64,000 bases of DNA from Nectonema munidae (taxonomy: Eukaryota > Nematomorpha > Nectonematoida > Nectonematidae). Position 1 is the stretch's first letter, and every line of letters begins with the position of its first letter. Below the pieces are notes generated by a model. The model saw only the letters and a program-made list of their open reading frames with translations. It ran no database searches and was not told the DNA's origin. Below are positions 11,113-22,245 of the stretch, piece by piece. Both the position numbers and the translations under genes were made by a program. The stretch covers positions 434,001-498,000 of the forward strand of contig JAUIRK010001031.1 of assembly GCA_030549495.1 (NCBI GenBank). The letters are read 5' to 3'.

Positions 11113-11590
11113 TTGTAAAGTCCGGCATATTTTTCTTCTTTTTAATTATACTTAGGTTGTGAATACATTGAGATTTTATTTGTCTTTTGATTACTACTTC
11201 TTAAAGAGTATGTAAAGATTTAAAAGTATTAGTTGTACATATTTAACATACTTTTTATTGTATGATTCTTATTCTTATATATATTTTTATGTTATATCAC
11301 ATGTGAAATATCCTTACTTTTAGATAAACAATTTCAAAAAGGGGAAATAGAGATATATACTTGATTTCTGAATTATGTCGTGATTTTCTCAGTATTGCTA
11401 TATATTTTTATCTATCCCCTTATCTTGCCATGCCACTCATAATTTTAATTAAAAAATAATTTTGTGTTATCAAACTTAATAATATAATTATATTATTATT
11501 TACAAATAATAATTATATTTTAAGTTATTTTTATAACAATATCCACTTGCTCTGTCAATAATAGTGTTAACAGACTATCTAAAACATTAC
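11113..11590. other. Intergenic, no recognised feature
   Basis: AT-rich, with short ATA/TTA runs near 11490-11520. No coding or repeat signal. Confidence 0.45.
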
Positions 11591-12300
11591 CTTCAAACAT
11601 GCATTCTTTTATCTTATCTTCTCTTCCTTTATCCACTATCATTAAAGCCGCACATGCATCTATACTGAACACATGGTCATTTCTTAATATTGCACCACCC
11701 TTGATTAACTTTGCCATTCACATCAAAAATAGCACTCTCTCCCGCAACTCCATCAAGTTGTTCTCCTCACACTGCCCAACCTATTCCTACTTCTATAGAT
11801 TCAAACTTCACAACAATCCGTTATGTAGATTTGGTTGCCCCTAAATCGAAACACCCCTACACATAATTTTCTACTGGCCAATTTTTCACGATTTACGTGT
11901 TAAACTACTTAACTTCTTTAATCTACACTTTAACGAACCTCCTACATTTCTATATGACTTTTTACATCATCCAATTATACTTCAAGAAATCTCTCATTTA
12001 ATTAACAAAATTGAACCAATCCTTATCGCACACCAAAATCTTATTCCACCCAAACCTCTTAATTAATTATACTCTTATCATACTTTACTTTATATACCGA
12101 ACACAAATACTACATACAATTTTCCTCCTAGAATAATAGAATTCCACAATTTTCTTCAACTAAACTCCAGGCAATCATGAAATCCCAAACTCTAGCAACC
12201 TGCAAGCATATCAGCCAAAGCTGGAAAGTGCTTAGAGATTTCCTCACTCACTCACCTATCTATAACAATTTTAATTGAAAAAAAAATTGAGAGACAGAGA
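11591..12300 (+). mobile_element. LINE-A copy 2 (3' terminal fragment)
   Basis: The frame from 11599 reads to 'RFKLHNNPLCRFGCP', a stop, and then in the same frame 'ETPLHIIFYWPIFHDLR' and 'LINKIEPILIAHQNL'. This is the knuckle and C-terminal tail of the LINE-A family. It matches the copy at 15.4-15.9 kb ('YKFKLHSNPK' and 'INKIEPFLSIHKYP'). The 3' UTR ends 'ggaaagtgcttagagat...' and 'acaattttaattgaaaaaaa', like the tail of the copy at 304-1740, and closes in an A-run. Heavily 5'-truncated and inactive. Confidence 0.65.
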
Positions 12301-12449
12301 GAGGGAAAAAATTTATTGCAAAGAAAAAGTGTTCACATATATAATAATAAATTCAGTATATATAATATATATTCACAACAGGTATAACATTTTTTTAATA
12401 ACAGGAAAAAATAAATAGCCAAAAATGGCCGTGATTAGATTTTTTCCAA

Positions 12450-12787
12450 TAAGAATAAATATATATACCAATCTTCCGCTAAAATGCGCTCGGATAATAT
12501 GCGGCGGCATCTTGGACCCCAATAAAATACGACATTCCATTGGAGGTTGTGACAAACCATCTGAAGAACTACCAGTCTGGGCAACTGAAGATTACGATCT
12601 ACCCATAGCATCTGAGCCAACTGATTATGACATCGTAGCCAATATCCTGGCTCCTGAGGAGAAGGAAGAGGGCCCACCACCTAAGGTCATCACAACTCAT
12701 GAAGCCCTGAAGTACAATCAGCTCATGATTCACTTTCTGGAGAGCAATGGAATAATCCTTGAAAGTCTTCAAAAGCAGGTTGGTTAA
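12450..12787 (+). pseudogene. Tigger/jerky-like transposase C-terminal fragment
   Basis: One open frame contains 'ELPVWATEDYDLPIASEPTD' and then an acidic stretch ('LAPEEKEEG'). It is followed by 'KVITTHEALKYNQLMIHFLE', which resembles the '...S.SEAL.A......WLE' tail of jerky/TIGD-type pogo transposases. The catalytic DDE core and the CENP-B-like DNA-binding part are absent. The frame runs straight into a SINE-1 copy starting near 12776, so the transposon was cut or the SINE landed in its end. Assignment rests on the C-terminal region only. Confidence 0.5.
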
Positions 12788-12906
12788 GATGGTGGACACA
12801 GAATGAAAGCATCTCGGTTCGATTTTTCATCGATACCAATTTGTTCATAGTTTGACATAAGCGGTACATCAGTGCCTTGTCAATGAAAACACACCCATGG
12901 TACATT
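12776..12906 (+). repeat. SINE-1 copy D (diverged tRNA-derived SINE)
   Basis: 'ggttggttaagatggt' (A-box-like), then 'ggttcgatttttcatc' (B box GGTTCGA), then 'ttcatagtttgacataagcg', 'gtgccttgtcaatgaaaaca' and 'catggtac' follow the same order as the three better copies at 31.0, 43.3 and 46.9 kb. It is the most diverged of the four. Confidence 0.6.
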
Positions 12907-13489
12907 TACCTCCTTGCTACGACCAAGCCTGTACAAATCTCATGAAGTGAAATAAAATATTATAAAAAAATATATAAAAAATGCTTTCTCTTGGTATACA
13001 CAATAGTATTTTTGTATATTTGTATATAATTAGATATAATTCAAAGCAATTAAGTCGATTTCCATTGTATTTTATTGAATTATCAATTCCAATAAAATTT
13101 GCTGTATTGAATTTCGTTTCCTGTTTTGTATGCTAAATTCGGTTGATAGATAGCAAAAACAATCCAAACACCGAATCTCGCGATTTCTCGCATATTCATA
13201 TCTTTCTCGTTCTCAGACGAGGAAGATGGCGGACATGATGGATGCTAAAATGCGCTTTCACTTAATATGCGGTAGGTGTTTCTGATCCCAACGTGCGCAT
13301 ATTAACGAAAGAATGGTTATTGTCATTTTTGTTACAAATAATTTCAACTTAAAAAGTTCACGTTTGAGGGAGAAAGAAAAACTAATAGATCATAATTTGT
13401 ATGTACTTACAATGTGATTTTTAATTTTTTTAATGAATGTAATGACAAAGGTAAATTTTCGATGAGATATTTATTTTTAGCATAAAATT
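12907..13489. other. Intergenic; short segment related to the Tigger-like region
   Basis: 13246-13305 ('taaaatgcgctttcacttaa', 'tatgcggtaggtg', 'tgatcccaac') parallels 12482-12520 ('taaaatgcgctcggataata', 'tgcggcggcat', 'tggaccccaa'). It may be a second small piece of the same element. Nothing else was recognised. Confidence 0.4.
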
Positions 13490-14624
13490 AATTTGATTAT
13501 TTTAAAATTGAAATATCCGACCCTTTAAGTCTGTAATCAATCCTTATTGGTTCGTTTGAGCTTCTGGTATTGTATTCAGGTTTCTTGTTATAACTAATCA
13601 AGGACCCCAACACATTTTGCAAATAATCGTTGAAATTTTTGTAGAGAAATACCCCAACTCTCTGTTTAATAATTTCCTTCAATTTTAACCAATTTATTCG
13701 ATAAAATATTTTTGCAGTGTGATCAAACTTCTTCATGTTAAAAATCACTCTTATAGCGCGTTTTTGGAGGATTTCGATACGTTTTTTTTCCAAAGGGAAA
13801 CCAATTAACAATATTCTAGTTAATGTAAGTAAGAAATAGATGTTTGTATTAAGTTAAATATTAAAAGGAAAAATGTTTTTTTGTAAAAAATTGAATAACT
13901 CGATTTAAATTGAGAGCCAGTTTGTCAATGTGTTTTTTGAACTTCATTTTGCTATTAAATACTAAACCAAGTATCTTAACATTTTTTACTTCATTAATGC
14001 CTATTTTTTTTCAAAAAATTATAACTTTTATTCTTATTAGAAATTATCATGCATTTTGATTTTTTCTTATTGAAAATTAAGTTATTCATATTACACCATT
14101 CATAAATTAAACATAATTCCTTATTTAAAATATTTGAATCAATAGTTTTAGGAGTTTATTTTAGATAAAGGAAGGTATGCGCAGATGTCAGCTGCAGAAA
14201 GGAGAAATTTGAAAAAATTTAAAAGAGAAAAATATCGTTTATTGCTATGCTAAAGAGTAAGGGTCCCAAAATGGATCCCTGTGGAACACCATTTTGGAGA
14301 GGTAACATTCCAGAAAAAGCATCATTTACCTTTAGTTGACTAATTCTATCAAACGCCTTTGAGAGGTCAAAAAGGAAAAGTATTGCATCATCCTTATTTT
14401 CCAAAATTTCAATCATTTTTTGTATTAAAACAGGAGTGAAAAGCTTCAGTCGAATAATGTTCTCGAAACCCAAATTGGTAGTCATTTAAATAATTTATCG
14501 AGTTCAAGTAAGTTTTTAATTGACAATGTATATATTCTTAAAATATTTTTGAGAGTATGGGAACTATTGAGACTTGTCTATAATTATATATACAATTGAT
14601 ATCATTTCTCTTATGTATAGGTAC

Positions 14625-15126
14625 TAGGGTTTGCATAAGTATCGAAAATTAGGAACCGGTACCGTTACCGAAAAAAACTTACAAAACCGGGAAATCCTGG
14701 TTCCTTAAGGAGATATATAGACAACAAAAAGATATAAAGAGATGTATTAAATTATAAAAAAAAATTAAATTATTAAAAAAATTATAAAGAGATGTATACT
14801 TTTTCTTTCCATATCATTATCATTAAAATGGTTCTAGGAGAAAAGTGTACAAACGACAAAAGTGTGCAGCAGAGAAAAAAAAGAAAAATAAACTCTTTTG
14901 TCGTTTGCACATTTTTCTCCGTTTACCATTAAAATAAGATGACAATGAAAAAAAGATTTTATAATAATGGAGTGGAGTAATGTTTTATGCAAAGAATTGC
15001 ATAGTGAAATAAATCAATTACAAATAAGTTATTCTCGGAACCTGGAATACTTTTCGGTTCCGAGACGGTTCCCAAATTTTTAGAACCGAGAACGTCCCGG
15101 TATTTCAAAACCGGGAGCAAACCCTA
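14625..15126. mobile_element. 502-bp MITE with 8-bp target duplication, inserted in LINE-B copy 2
   Basis: Terminal inverted repeat TAGGGTTTGC / GCAAACCCTA. It is flanked by ataggtac (14617-14624) and atagatac (15127-15134), an 8-bp duplication with one mismatch, which fits the hAT superfamily. Subterminal sequences pair imperfectly ('aaccggtaccgttaccg' near 14653; 'ggttccgagacggttcc' near 15057). Removing it restores the LINE-B reading 'FNKVV/VPIHKR'. No coding sequence. Confidence 0.8.
14826..14932. repeat. Foldback hairpin inside the MITE
   Basis: 'ggagaaaagtgtacaaacga' followed by 'caaaagtgtg' is repeated in inverse as 'cttttgtcgtttgcacattt' and 'ttctcc', about 30 bp apart. The arms are about 30 bp with a few mismatches. 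It could be a small nested foldback or the MITE's own stem. Confidence 0.6.
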
Positions 15127-15180
15127 ATAGATACCACTTTGTTAAACTTAAGGAAGTCCGAGTATAATATAATATTATTC

Positions 15181-15439
15181 TATATAGCTATTTTTACTTT
15201 TTGTTTGTATATAAACAATATTTAAATTTATTCTTAGTTAACAAATAAAAATTTTAGCCTCAATGATTTTTAGGATGTACAAGAATTGAAGCTCATTGGT
15301 TCGATCCGCAATGAACCTAAGCCTAACTAATAAACTCAACAAAGTCCCAAACTATTTCATAATAAAAATATTTTGCTTCATTTTTATTCTAAATTTTGAA
15401 TTTTTGTTGTTACTTTATCTAAATCTACATACCCACAAT
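15181..15439. other. Spacer between LINE fragments
   Basis: AT-rich sequence with no feature recognised. Confidence 0.4.
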
Positions 15440-15900
15440 CTCAATATACCTTAACTTGCTCCTTCAGAGTCTATTTTCGAAAGATCGATTAAATTTAATT
15501 TACAAGCGATTGGCTACACTTGAACAACACATCCGCTTCACGGTCTCTTTCATAATTAACCAAAAAAATAATATTTTTCCTCGCAATATAATTAGATGGT
15601 TTTCTTCACACTGTTACAAATTTAAACTACATTCTAACCCTAAGTAGGTTCGGCTACCCTCATATTGAACCCCACCCCCCCCCCCCCCCGATTCATATAA
15701 TATTTCAATGTCTAATTTTCCACAGAACGAACCTGCCTATCAAAAAGTTCCTACAATATTTACTAAATTTATATATAAATATAACTAAAAATTATATTAC
15801 TAAATTTTTTACAATATCAAACATAATTCATTACATTTCTCTCTTCATCAATAAAATCGAACCCTTTCTCTCCATTCATAAATATCCACATAGGCTCGTA
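15440..15900 (+). mobile_element. LINE-A copy 3 (3' fragment)
   Basis: 15456-15647 reads 'IIRWFSSHCYKFKLHSNPK', then a C-homopolymer (15672-15690), and beyond it 'INKIEPFLSIHKYP'. These match the C-terminal tail of LINE-A copies 1 and 2. The segment is cut near 15895 by sequence starting 'ggctcgtagctaggactttt'. Possible LINE-A 3' tail sequence ('ctctctacatacctacctac') reappears at 16322, which would make 15895-16313 an insertion. Confidence 0.6.
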
Positions 15901-16313
15901 GCTAGGACTTTTCAATCGGGAGGGCTGGAAAAAATTGGGGGGGGGGGGGGGGAGGGGCTAAATATTTTCACAAAATTTTTTTGGTACTTATGGGTTATCT
16001 CTCCCCCATTCAAAAAATTTTTTTAGTAAATTACTGGAAAAAATTTTAAAGTGGGAGGGAGATAACTAATAAGTACCAAATTTTTATATATAGTCTAAAA
16101 ATAAACCATTTTATAAACTTAAAATATGAAAAAAGACTCTACAATATTGTATAGAGTTTGATATAATATTAGCTCCAAAACAGATGTGTGTCAGCATAAA
16201 ATATAGTGTTAGTTGATTGCTGAAAACCGAAATATATTAGGTTGGGGGGGGGGGGGGGGGGCTCTCAATCTGAGTTGGGGGGGGGGGGGGGGGGGACAAT
16301 TAATCTATTAGCA
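15895..16313. mobile_element. Poly-G-bearing insertion with foldback, in LINE-A copy 3
   Basis: Starts 'ggctcgtagctagg' and contains G-runs at about 15938-15953, 16245-16262 and 16277-16295. LINE-A-like tail sequence lies on the right, so this block looks inserted. The first words resemble the 'GGCGTAGCCA' terminus of the hAT MITE at 34684, but the ends are unclear and no target duplication was found. Confidence 0.4.
15973..16086. repeat. Foldback hairpin, ~50-bp arms
   Basis: 'aaatttttttggtacttatg' and 'ggttatctctccccc' are repeated in inverse as 'gggagggagataact' and 'aataagtaccaaattttt', with about 15 bp between the arms. No coding potential. Confidence 0.65.
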
Positions 16314-16805
16314 TTTCTTATCTCTCTACATACCTACCTACACACAGTACAGCAATTATTATATTAAATATATTTCTTAGATTGAAAATACTTTATCTTT
16401 TCTTTTTTACTTGAAATGTATAATTTTTATACATTTAAAAAAAAATTTTTTAGTTTGAAATAATTCTTCTTTAATTTCTCTATATAAAGATTTGAGATAA
16501 TATAATTAAATTATATAATTATGGTTATTTTTTATTAAATTATAAGCATTAAAAATAACAGATATCTTGTCTTGGTTGAGACATAAATAGAAAAAGAGGC
16601 TTGAGTAGGATTGCCTCAAAATTGGCTTTAATCTTCAATGGTGTTGCGTGCGAAACTCAGCATTCAAACTTTACTGTTCATAGTTCAATGCTAGCACAGC
16701 AATTTATGATTTTCGATGAAAAGAACTCCGTTTAACTTTTATATTTATAAATAGAACTAACAAAAATTGAAAACTTTAAGTAAAATTAAAATGATATACT
16801 TATTA
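16314..16805. other. Intergenic, apart from a possible LINE-A tail at 16322-16380
   Basis: 'cttatctctctacataccta' and 'cctacacacagtacag' resemble the LINE-A 3' UTR ('ctctacctacctaccata' at 1702). The remainder is unrecognised AT-rich sequence. Confidence 0.4.
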
Positions 16806-17350
16806 TAATTGTGCATACAAGGTTATTAGATATAACTAGAAATTGTAATTTCTCTTGTATTTTGATCATTATCACTAAATACATCCAGAAAATAGATATA
16901 TTTTGGTATTAATTTTTCGGAACCATCTCGTTTATAGGAATCGTTTACATATCAGTAAAAATGTTAATTTCTCTAGTTTTGAGACCGGTTTCGGCTATTG
17001 AAACCTTATTAGTTCCACTTTGGTATTCAAACCACGAATACCTTACATGAATAGGTTTGAACTGACGTCCAGTGGCTGTGCGTGAGCATCAACCAACTAG
17101 CAGTCAACACTTAGCTTTGATGATCATTATCTACTTATGTATTGAATGTACCTTAGGGTCTCAGATCAATGTAGGAGTTGTAATAGGGCATATTTTATTG
17201 CTGGTAGTAATGATATAATAATTAATTGTGCATACAAAGTTATTAGATATAACTAGAAATTTTAAGTTCTCTTGTATTTTGATCATCATCACTAAGCGTA
17301 ACCTGTGTGAAAGACCGGTTTCGGCTATTGAAGCATCATCAGAAAGAACC
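16806..17350. repeat. Direct repeat pair with 'GACCGGTTTCGGCTATTGAA' motif
   Basis: 16808-16877 and 17220-17290 are near-identical ('ataattgtgcatacaaggtt' against 'ataattgtgcatacaaagtt', both continuing 'attagatataactagaaatt'). Each is followed by 'gaccggtttcggctattgaa' (about 16981 and 17313). The first copy has an extra block, 'ttttcggaaccatctcgttt...', that also occurs at 20732. The 'cggtttcggctattgaa' word is of the kind found at the 3' side of some retroelements; the family is not identified. Confidence 0.55.
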
Positions 17351-18117
17351 ACAATTATATAAATAATTATATAATATCTTAAATAAAATTAAAATCATTA
17401 TATTTAAAATCATTTTTAAGAGAATTTATAATTAATATATAAAAACTGTAATTTTACAAAGAAAAATAATTTGTCTAATGAAACAATTATTAATGTGTTT
17501 TAAAAACACGCAGTATTTTTAAACTTCAAGCTTTTTGATTATTTTATAATATATAAGCAGTGACATTTCAAATAAAATTAAATAAAAGAATCTGTTCGCA
17601 AATAAGCATATTATGTTTATGACCTAAAAAACAATATTGAAAATATATTACAAAAAATTAAAGATATTATCAAAGATTTTATTCGCTGAAGTTAATTTTC
17701 CATTCAATTTCTTTCTAAAGATTAAATTTTTAATATTTAATTTAAAAATATTCCAATAAAAATTACAAAAAACTTTACATTGGATAAAATATTTAAAAGA
17801 ATGTTATGATTTATTAAAATATAGATATTTTTATAACAATAAAGTGAATTAAATTACAACTTAATAAAATTATTTGTATTTAAAGTACATTCATTTTCTT
17901 AGGCGTTATATAAGTCCTTTAAAAATCCTTCATAAACGACTTACTTTTGCATATTTCAAAAATATTTATAGCGAAAGCAACGGGCATTTTCTTAAATGAT
18001 AGAAAAGCTTGCTTTTGTAAAAAATCAATGAACAAACTATATAAAATTTACTAAGCTTTAAGAATAAATGTGGCAATAGCCTAGTTCTATTTACTTAAAT
18101 AAGCAACTAACTATTGT
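17351..18117. other. Intergenic, no recognised feature
   Basis: AT-rich sequence with no coding block, repeat copy or RNA-like fold recognised. Confidence 0.45.
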
Positions 18118-18300
18118 CGGCAGATGGCTTAGTGGTGGGAGCGTGACGTCTTGATCCAAATGGTATTGGTTTTATTCCCCTTTACGCTATCCTTTGTTAT
18201 CTGTCCAGTTATGGAAATTTATCCTTCCTTTGGATGGATTACCGACATAAATCATTTCAGCCATTAAATTCGGAAAATCTTTGAGTTACACACCACAGCC
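18118..18300 (+). repeat. SINE-2: tRNA-derived SINE with degenerate Pol III promoter
   Basis: The head 'tggcttagtggtgggagcgt' fits a tRNA A box (TRGCNNAGTGG). About 35 bp later 'attggttttattcccc' sits where the B box (GGTTCGANTCC) should be, but it is degenerate. A body shared with 2062-2147 follows ('tatctgtccagttatgg', 'cctttggatggattaccgac') and a 3' region ending 'caccacagccataaaaa'. A functional tRNA is excluded because neither the acceptor stem nor the T-loop is conserved. Confidence 0.6.
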
Positions 18301-20731
18301 ATAAAAATTCATTTCTTTTTGTTATATCATAATAGCGATTTTAACAAAAGATTTCTATAAAATTCAGTGACTTAATCTTTTTGAGACATACCGCTCGGCA
18401 AAGATCTTTGGAATATTTTCTCTAAGTTTCTGAAATTACACTACAAAATCAAAATAAAAAATATATTTGCTTCAATCATTCAGTTTCTTGATGTCACCAT
18501 GCATTTAAAAAACGCTTTTTGTCAATTTAAACTTATAAAGAAAAATATATATAATTGTAGCCCCGAATTGCATACTTTTATCATCTTTAACTCAATACTT
18601 ACCCTTAATTCGCAAAATAGTTCATAAACCAATTTCTATAATATGTAATGTATTACAATCTAATTTCATGTACACCAGTATGTTATTTTAATTTTTAACT
18701 AAGTGAAAAACACTTGAATAAAATTGAAAAACATGGAAAGAAATTGCTTCCGAAAAAATTAGCACTAACAGCCATTATTACTGTAACGTTTGCTAAAGGA
18801 TATAATTCTTTAATTGCAATAGGTCATTGTCGTATTCAAATCTCGAGGCTCTGCTAAATAAGGCATATCGAAGCAAGAAATTGCTATGAATACGATATAT
18901 ATCTCTTTAAAAACGAATTGAATATATTCCATTAGGAGACAACCTATCATATTATCGTATTATACAACCTTAAAAATGAATCATAGAAACGGTGCTTTTC
19001 ATTAATCTAACAAAATTAAAATCCAACAACATGACAATATTATTTTTACAGTGAAAATCATGCATTTGTAATTGTAGTGATAACAATCTTTGGAACAATT
19101 CTCTATACTTGGCACAACAAAAACCTATCTCAATTAATCCGGTGGTCACTCCTCAGAGAGTATCAATACGCCTTATTTATTGTTCATCATATTTTTTTTA
19201 ACTCTAATAAGCCCCTAAAGTGATTTTGTTTTCATAAACTACGAAGGATATTGAAATCAGTATACTTCGTTTTAGTCTGGAAATATTAGTATAGATATTA
19301 CAAAAGATTTTTTTGTGACATATATAACGCTGAACGCATATTCACAAGGGGGAATGGAAAACACGAAAGGGAAATTTGTGAGATGTTGGTTGCTTTAATT
19401 TTCTTTTAAAAATTTTTCACATTTTAACACTACTACCTATATAAAGGTGAGGAAATTTTAATTTTAGGATTTAAACTTTAAAAGGTGTTTTGTTCCAAGT
19501 TAGTCCAAAAATTTATAAGTTTTTGTTATAAGCCGTAAAATATCAAAGTTTGCCTATGATTTTTAATATTTTTGTTCAATTTAAATTTCTAATAATTGTA
19601 AACTCTTAGTTTTGCTTATTGTATTTTATAGATTTGAATTGAATAAAAGAGTCGGAAATATTTAGCATAATCTTTTCTATCTAGTAAGTAATGTTTTGCT
19701 AAGCTATGCTATTTTATGTATATCAAAGTATAAACAAATTTGATAGATTGTATGTAATTATTCTTTAAAAGTATATATCACCATATAATCAAAGATACTT
19801 TTAAAATAAATATTTATATAAGCGATCTAATCCACATAATTGAAATTATAATTATTTTCATAACATTATTAAATATCTTTTAATTTAAATTTTAAATGCT
19901 TCAAGTAACTTAAATAAATCCAAAATAAAAAACGATGCTTGACATTCTCTAAACTAAAATTATACAAATGAATATTGTAAAATAGAATATGAAAGAATTG
20001 AAAATGTAAGAGGATTCTTTTAATTTTGATATTTTATATAATTAGGCGTACTTGTAAATCCTTTTCTTCTCGTGATTGAATATTTTAATCAGCAAGACAC
20101 GAATAATGTTTTAGATAAGTTAAAATAGATTTATATAATAAACATTATTTGCTTTATGAACTTTATGCATTTACGCAAGACAACAATAGATGCATTAAAA
20201 TAATGTATGCATAAATGTAAGAAGCCTGTAGTGAAATTTTTCTCTAATTCTTTTCCCTTAATTAATCTATGATAGATGTAGTTCCACTTTCTATTTCTCC
20301 TTCATCTTACCTTTAACACATTATCACATAGGAGCCATACATATATGATGTCCACTAAAAATTCCGAAAGTTTGTTCTCGACATTCAACGCTCCTTAAAT
20401 TCTTATGTGCTGAGGTATAGGCGTAAATTAATCAATTTTCATGTTGCCTTAATATGATACTATATTTTTCCTTCTATAATAACAGGATTCTGCAATATAT
20501 CAAAGATGTCAAGGGTTGGACATTCACTTTCTTCAACAACAACTTTTCTTCAACATCTTCCACCATTAAGCCCTCTTCTCGATCTGACTGATGTTAAATT
20601 CAAACTCTTCTATGACGTTCTAAACCAGCAATGCATGGATAGTAAATTCCACAAGACGTGCACACTTTTTCCTTGACTTTTCACGTTACACTTCGACAGT
20701 ACATATTATACGGAAGATTTTTGTATTCATT
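18301..20731. other. 2.4 kb AT-rich intergenic stretch, no recognised feature
   Basis: No reverse transcriptase, transposase, exon or RNA-like signal was recognised on either strand. The longest open frames are short and of non-coding composition. Confidence 0.45.
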
Positions 20732-20790
20732 TTGCGGAACCATCTCGTTTATAGGAATCGTTTACATAAATCAGTAAAATGATCAATTTA
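20732..20790. repeat. Second copy of the 'cggaaccatctcgtttatag' block
   Basis: 'gcggaaccatctcgtttata' then 'ggaatcgtttacataaatca' repeats the block at about 16916-16960. It is a fragment of an unidentified dispersed repeat. Confidence 0.55.
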
Positions 20791-22245
20791 TTTTGCATGG
20801 TTTGCCAAATGAACAAATAGAGTTTGGGTTTTCTGCCTAACTTGGACGAAGCAGGAAGAAATTGACAAGGGAATATCTTTAACCAATTCTTATTGAATGT
20901 GTTAAAACATTCTTTATCAGTACATTTAAATATCTGCAGTACTTACTAAGATATACTGCAATATTTGGTAACCCACACCTCATCAGTGGGCACTTCATAT
21001 TTATTGCTTCCTAAAATCTTTGAAATAATCACAAAGCAATGGTTGTAGTGTATTACTAATACACCATATTTTAGCCAACACTTCACCTGCTCTTATAAAG
21101 TTGCGATTCTCCACTTCCACATCTACTGTTTGTTTCTGAGAATCAAGATGGCTGCTAAAAGACAGGAAACTATTACACCAGCTAAGGCCTTCGTTATACT
21201 TGATTAAAGACTGACATTACTGTAGCATGGGTTTATATAAAAAGCGCATCCAAGCTATACTTTTTTAAATGTTGAATTGTTACTCTAGTAAAAATAAAAA
21301 ATATATTAATTTTAATACTTGAAAAGTTTATATTACTCTTATATTATTTCAACTGATTCTCTGATCATTCTGAATATACCTTAATGTTATTCTTTAAAGA
21401 TAAGTAGGTTTTCGATAAATATTATTCAAATAGAATTAAAAATCTTCGTATTTATTAGCGAATTAAGAAGTTTATTTAAGTTTTAGCTTTCTCTATTTAA
21501 GAAATAAGAGAAGGAAGGTTAGGAAAGAGAATAAAATTTTTGTAAATCGCTTTTCACGCCACGCCACGACAGCTACTACTACTATTACTACTACTAGCGA
21601 TGCTCAGAAAAGTAAAATGCAATGATAAAATAGAAAAATTTCTTGTAGGTCGACTTTTTGAGCCGTAAACATAGGTCTAGATTTGTAAGAAACAATTTCA
21701 AGAATTCTCCCCCATCTCCAAATTCATGCATGAAATAATATGAGAAAGGAGAACATTCAGTGACAGTTTCATCTCCCATCACCCCAATCCGAAAGCATCC
21801 AAAGATTCTGATTATCACGACATATATATATATACATGGTCCCATAACAACAATTTTATCGTTATAATCATATGAATGAGATTTTTTGACTAATGAATAC
21901 AATCTCATTGTTTGCTTATAAACGATATTTTTTCTCATGTTATATTTATAAAAGTTATTTTAGACATGATTAATGTCTCATTACTTAATGATCTGGATTT
22001 ATTTTCTCCATTGTGATGTATTCGCGTTAATGACATTTGGTGAACAATACCCTTCGTATCCAAGACATTTTGTACATAGTTTAGACGTTTCGTAGCCAGC
22101 ATTTATATAAAATTTTAGTTACGAAACTTCTAATTAGGGTACTAATCTTCCTGCATGTAATGTGTACAAATACCCAAACACAACGGCTAATTTTTTATTT
22201 TCACTTTGTAAAGTAAGTTTCTTTTTGCCAAAAAGGAATCATTTT
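20791..22245. other. Intergenic; unrecognised open frame and small microsatellite
   Basis: A 114-codon minus-strand frame at 21594-21938 has no recognisable motif and is Phe/Tyr/Ile-rich, so it is not called. A short ACT/TAC repeat sits at 21572-21597 and a TATA repeat at about 21823. Confidence 0.4.

Larger units (their letters stand above)
13490..15180 (-). mobile_element. LINE-B copy 2 (CR1-like LINE), split by a MITE
   Basis: Minus strand, from 5' to 3': 'YSDFLKFNKVV' ends at about 15135. After the 502-bp MITE follow 'VPIHKRNDINCIYNYRQ' and 'VSIVPILSKIF' (the RT 'NYRPIS.L...SK' block), then 'YQFGFREHYSTEAF', then 14219-14485 with 'ILFLFDLSKAFDRIS' and 'LQNGVPQGSILGPLLF'. The stretch between 'AFDRIS' and 'QLKVNDAF' is shorter than in LINE-B copy 1, so an internal deletion removed the 'SYL..R.Q' part. 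13497-13811 encodes the C-terminal 'RIEILQKRAIRVIFNMKK' and 'LQNVLGSLISYNKKPEYNTR'. Multiple stops and frameshifts; 5'-truncated near 15180. Confidence 0.75.

Noticed and set aside
12372-12905. Several minus-strand open frames opposite the Tigger-like fragment
   Set aside because: They are antisense shadows of the coding fragment and of SINE-1 copy D.
18118-18200. Candidate tRNA gene
   Set aside because: A-box-like start is good, but the B box is degenerate and no acceptor or T stem can be drawn; it is the head of a SINE.
21594-21938. 114-codon open frame (-)
   Set aside because: No recognisable domain, no splice or start context, and a composition like neighbouring non-coding sequence.
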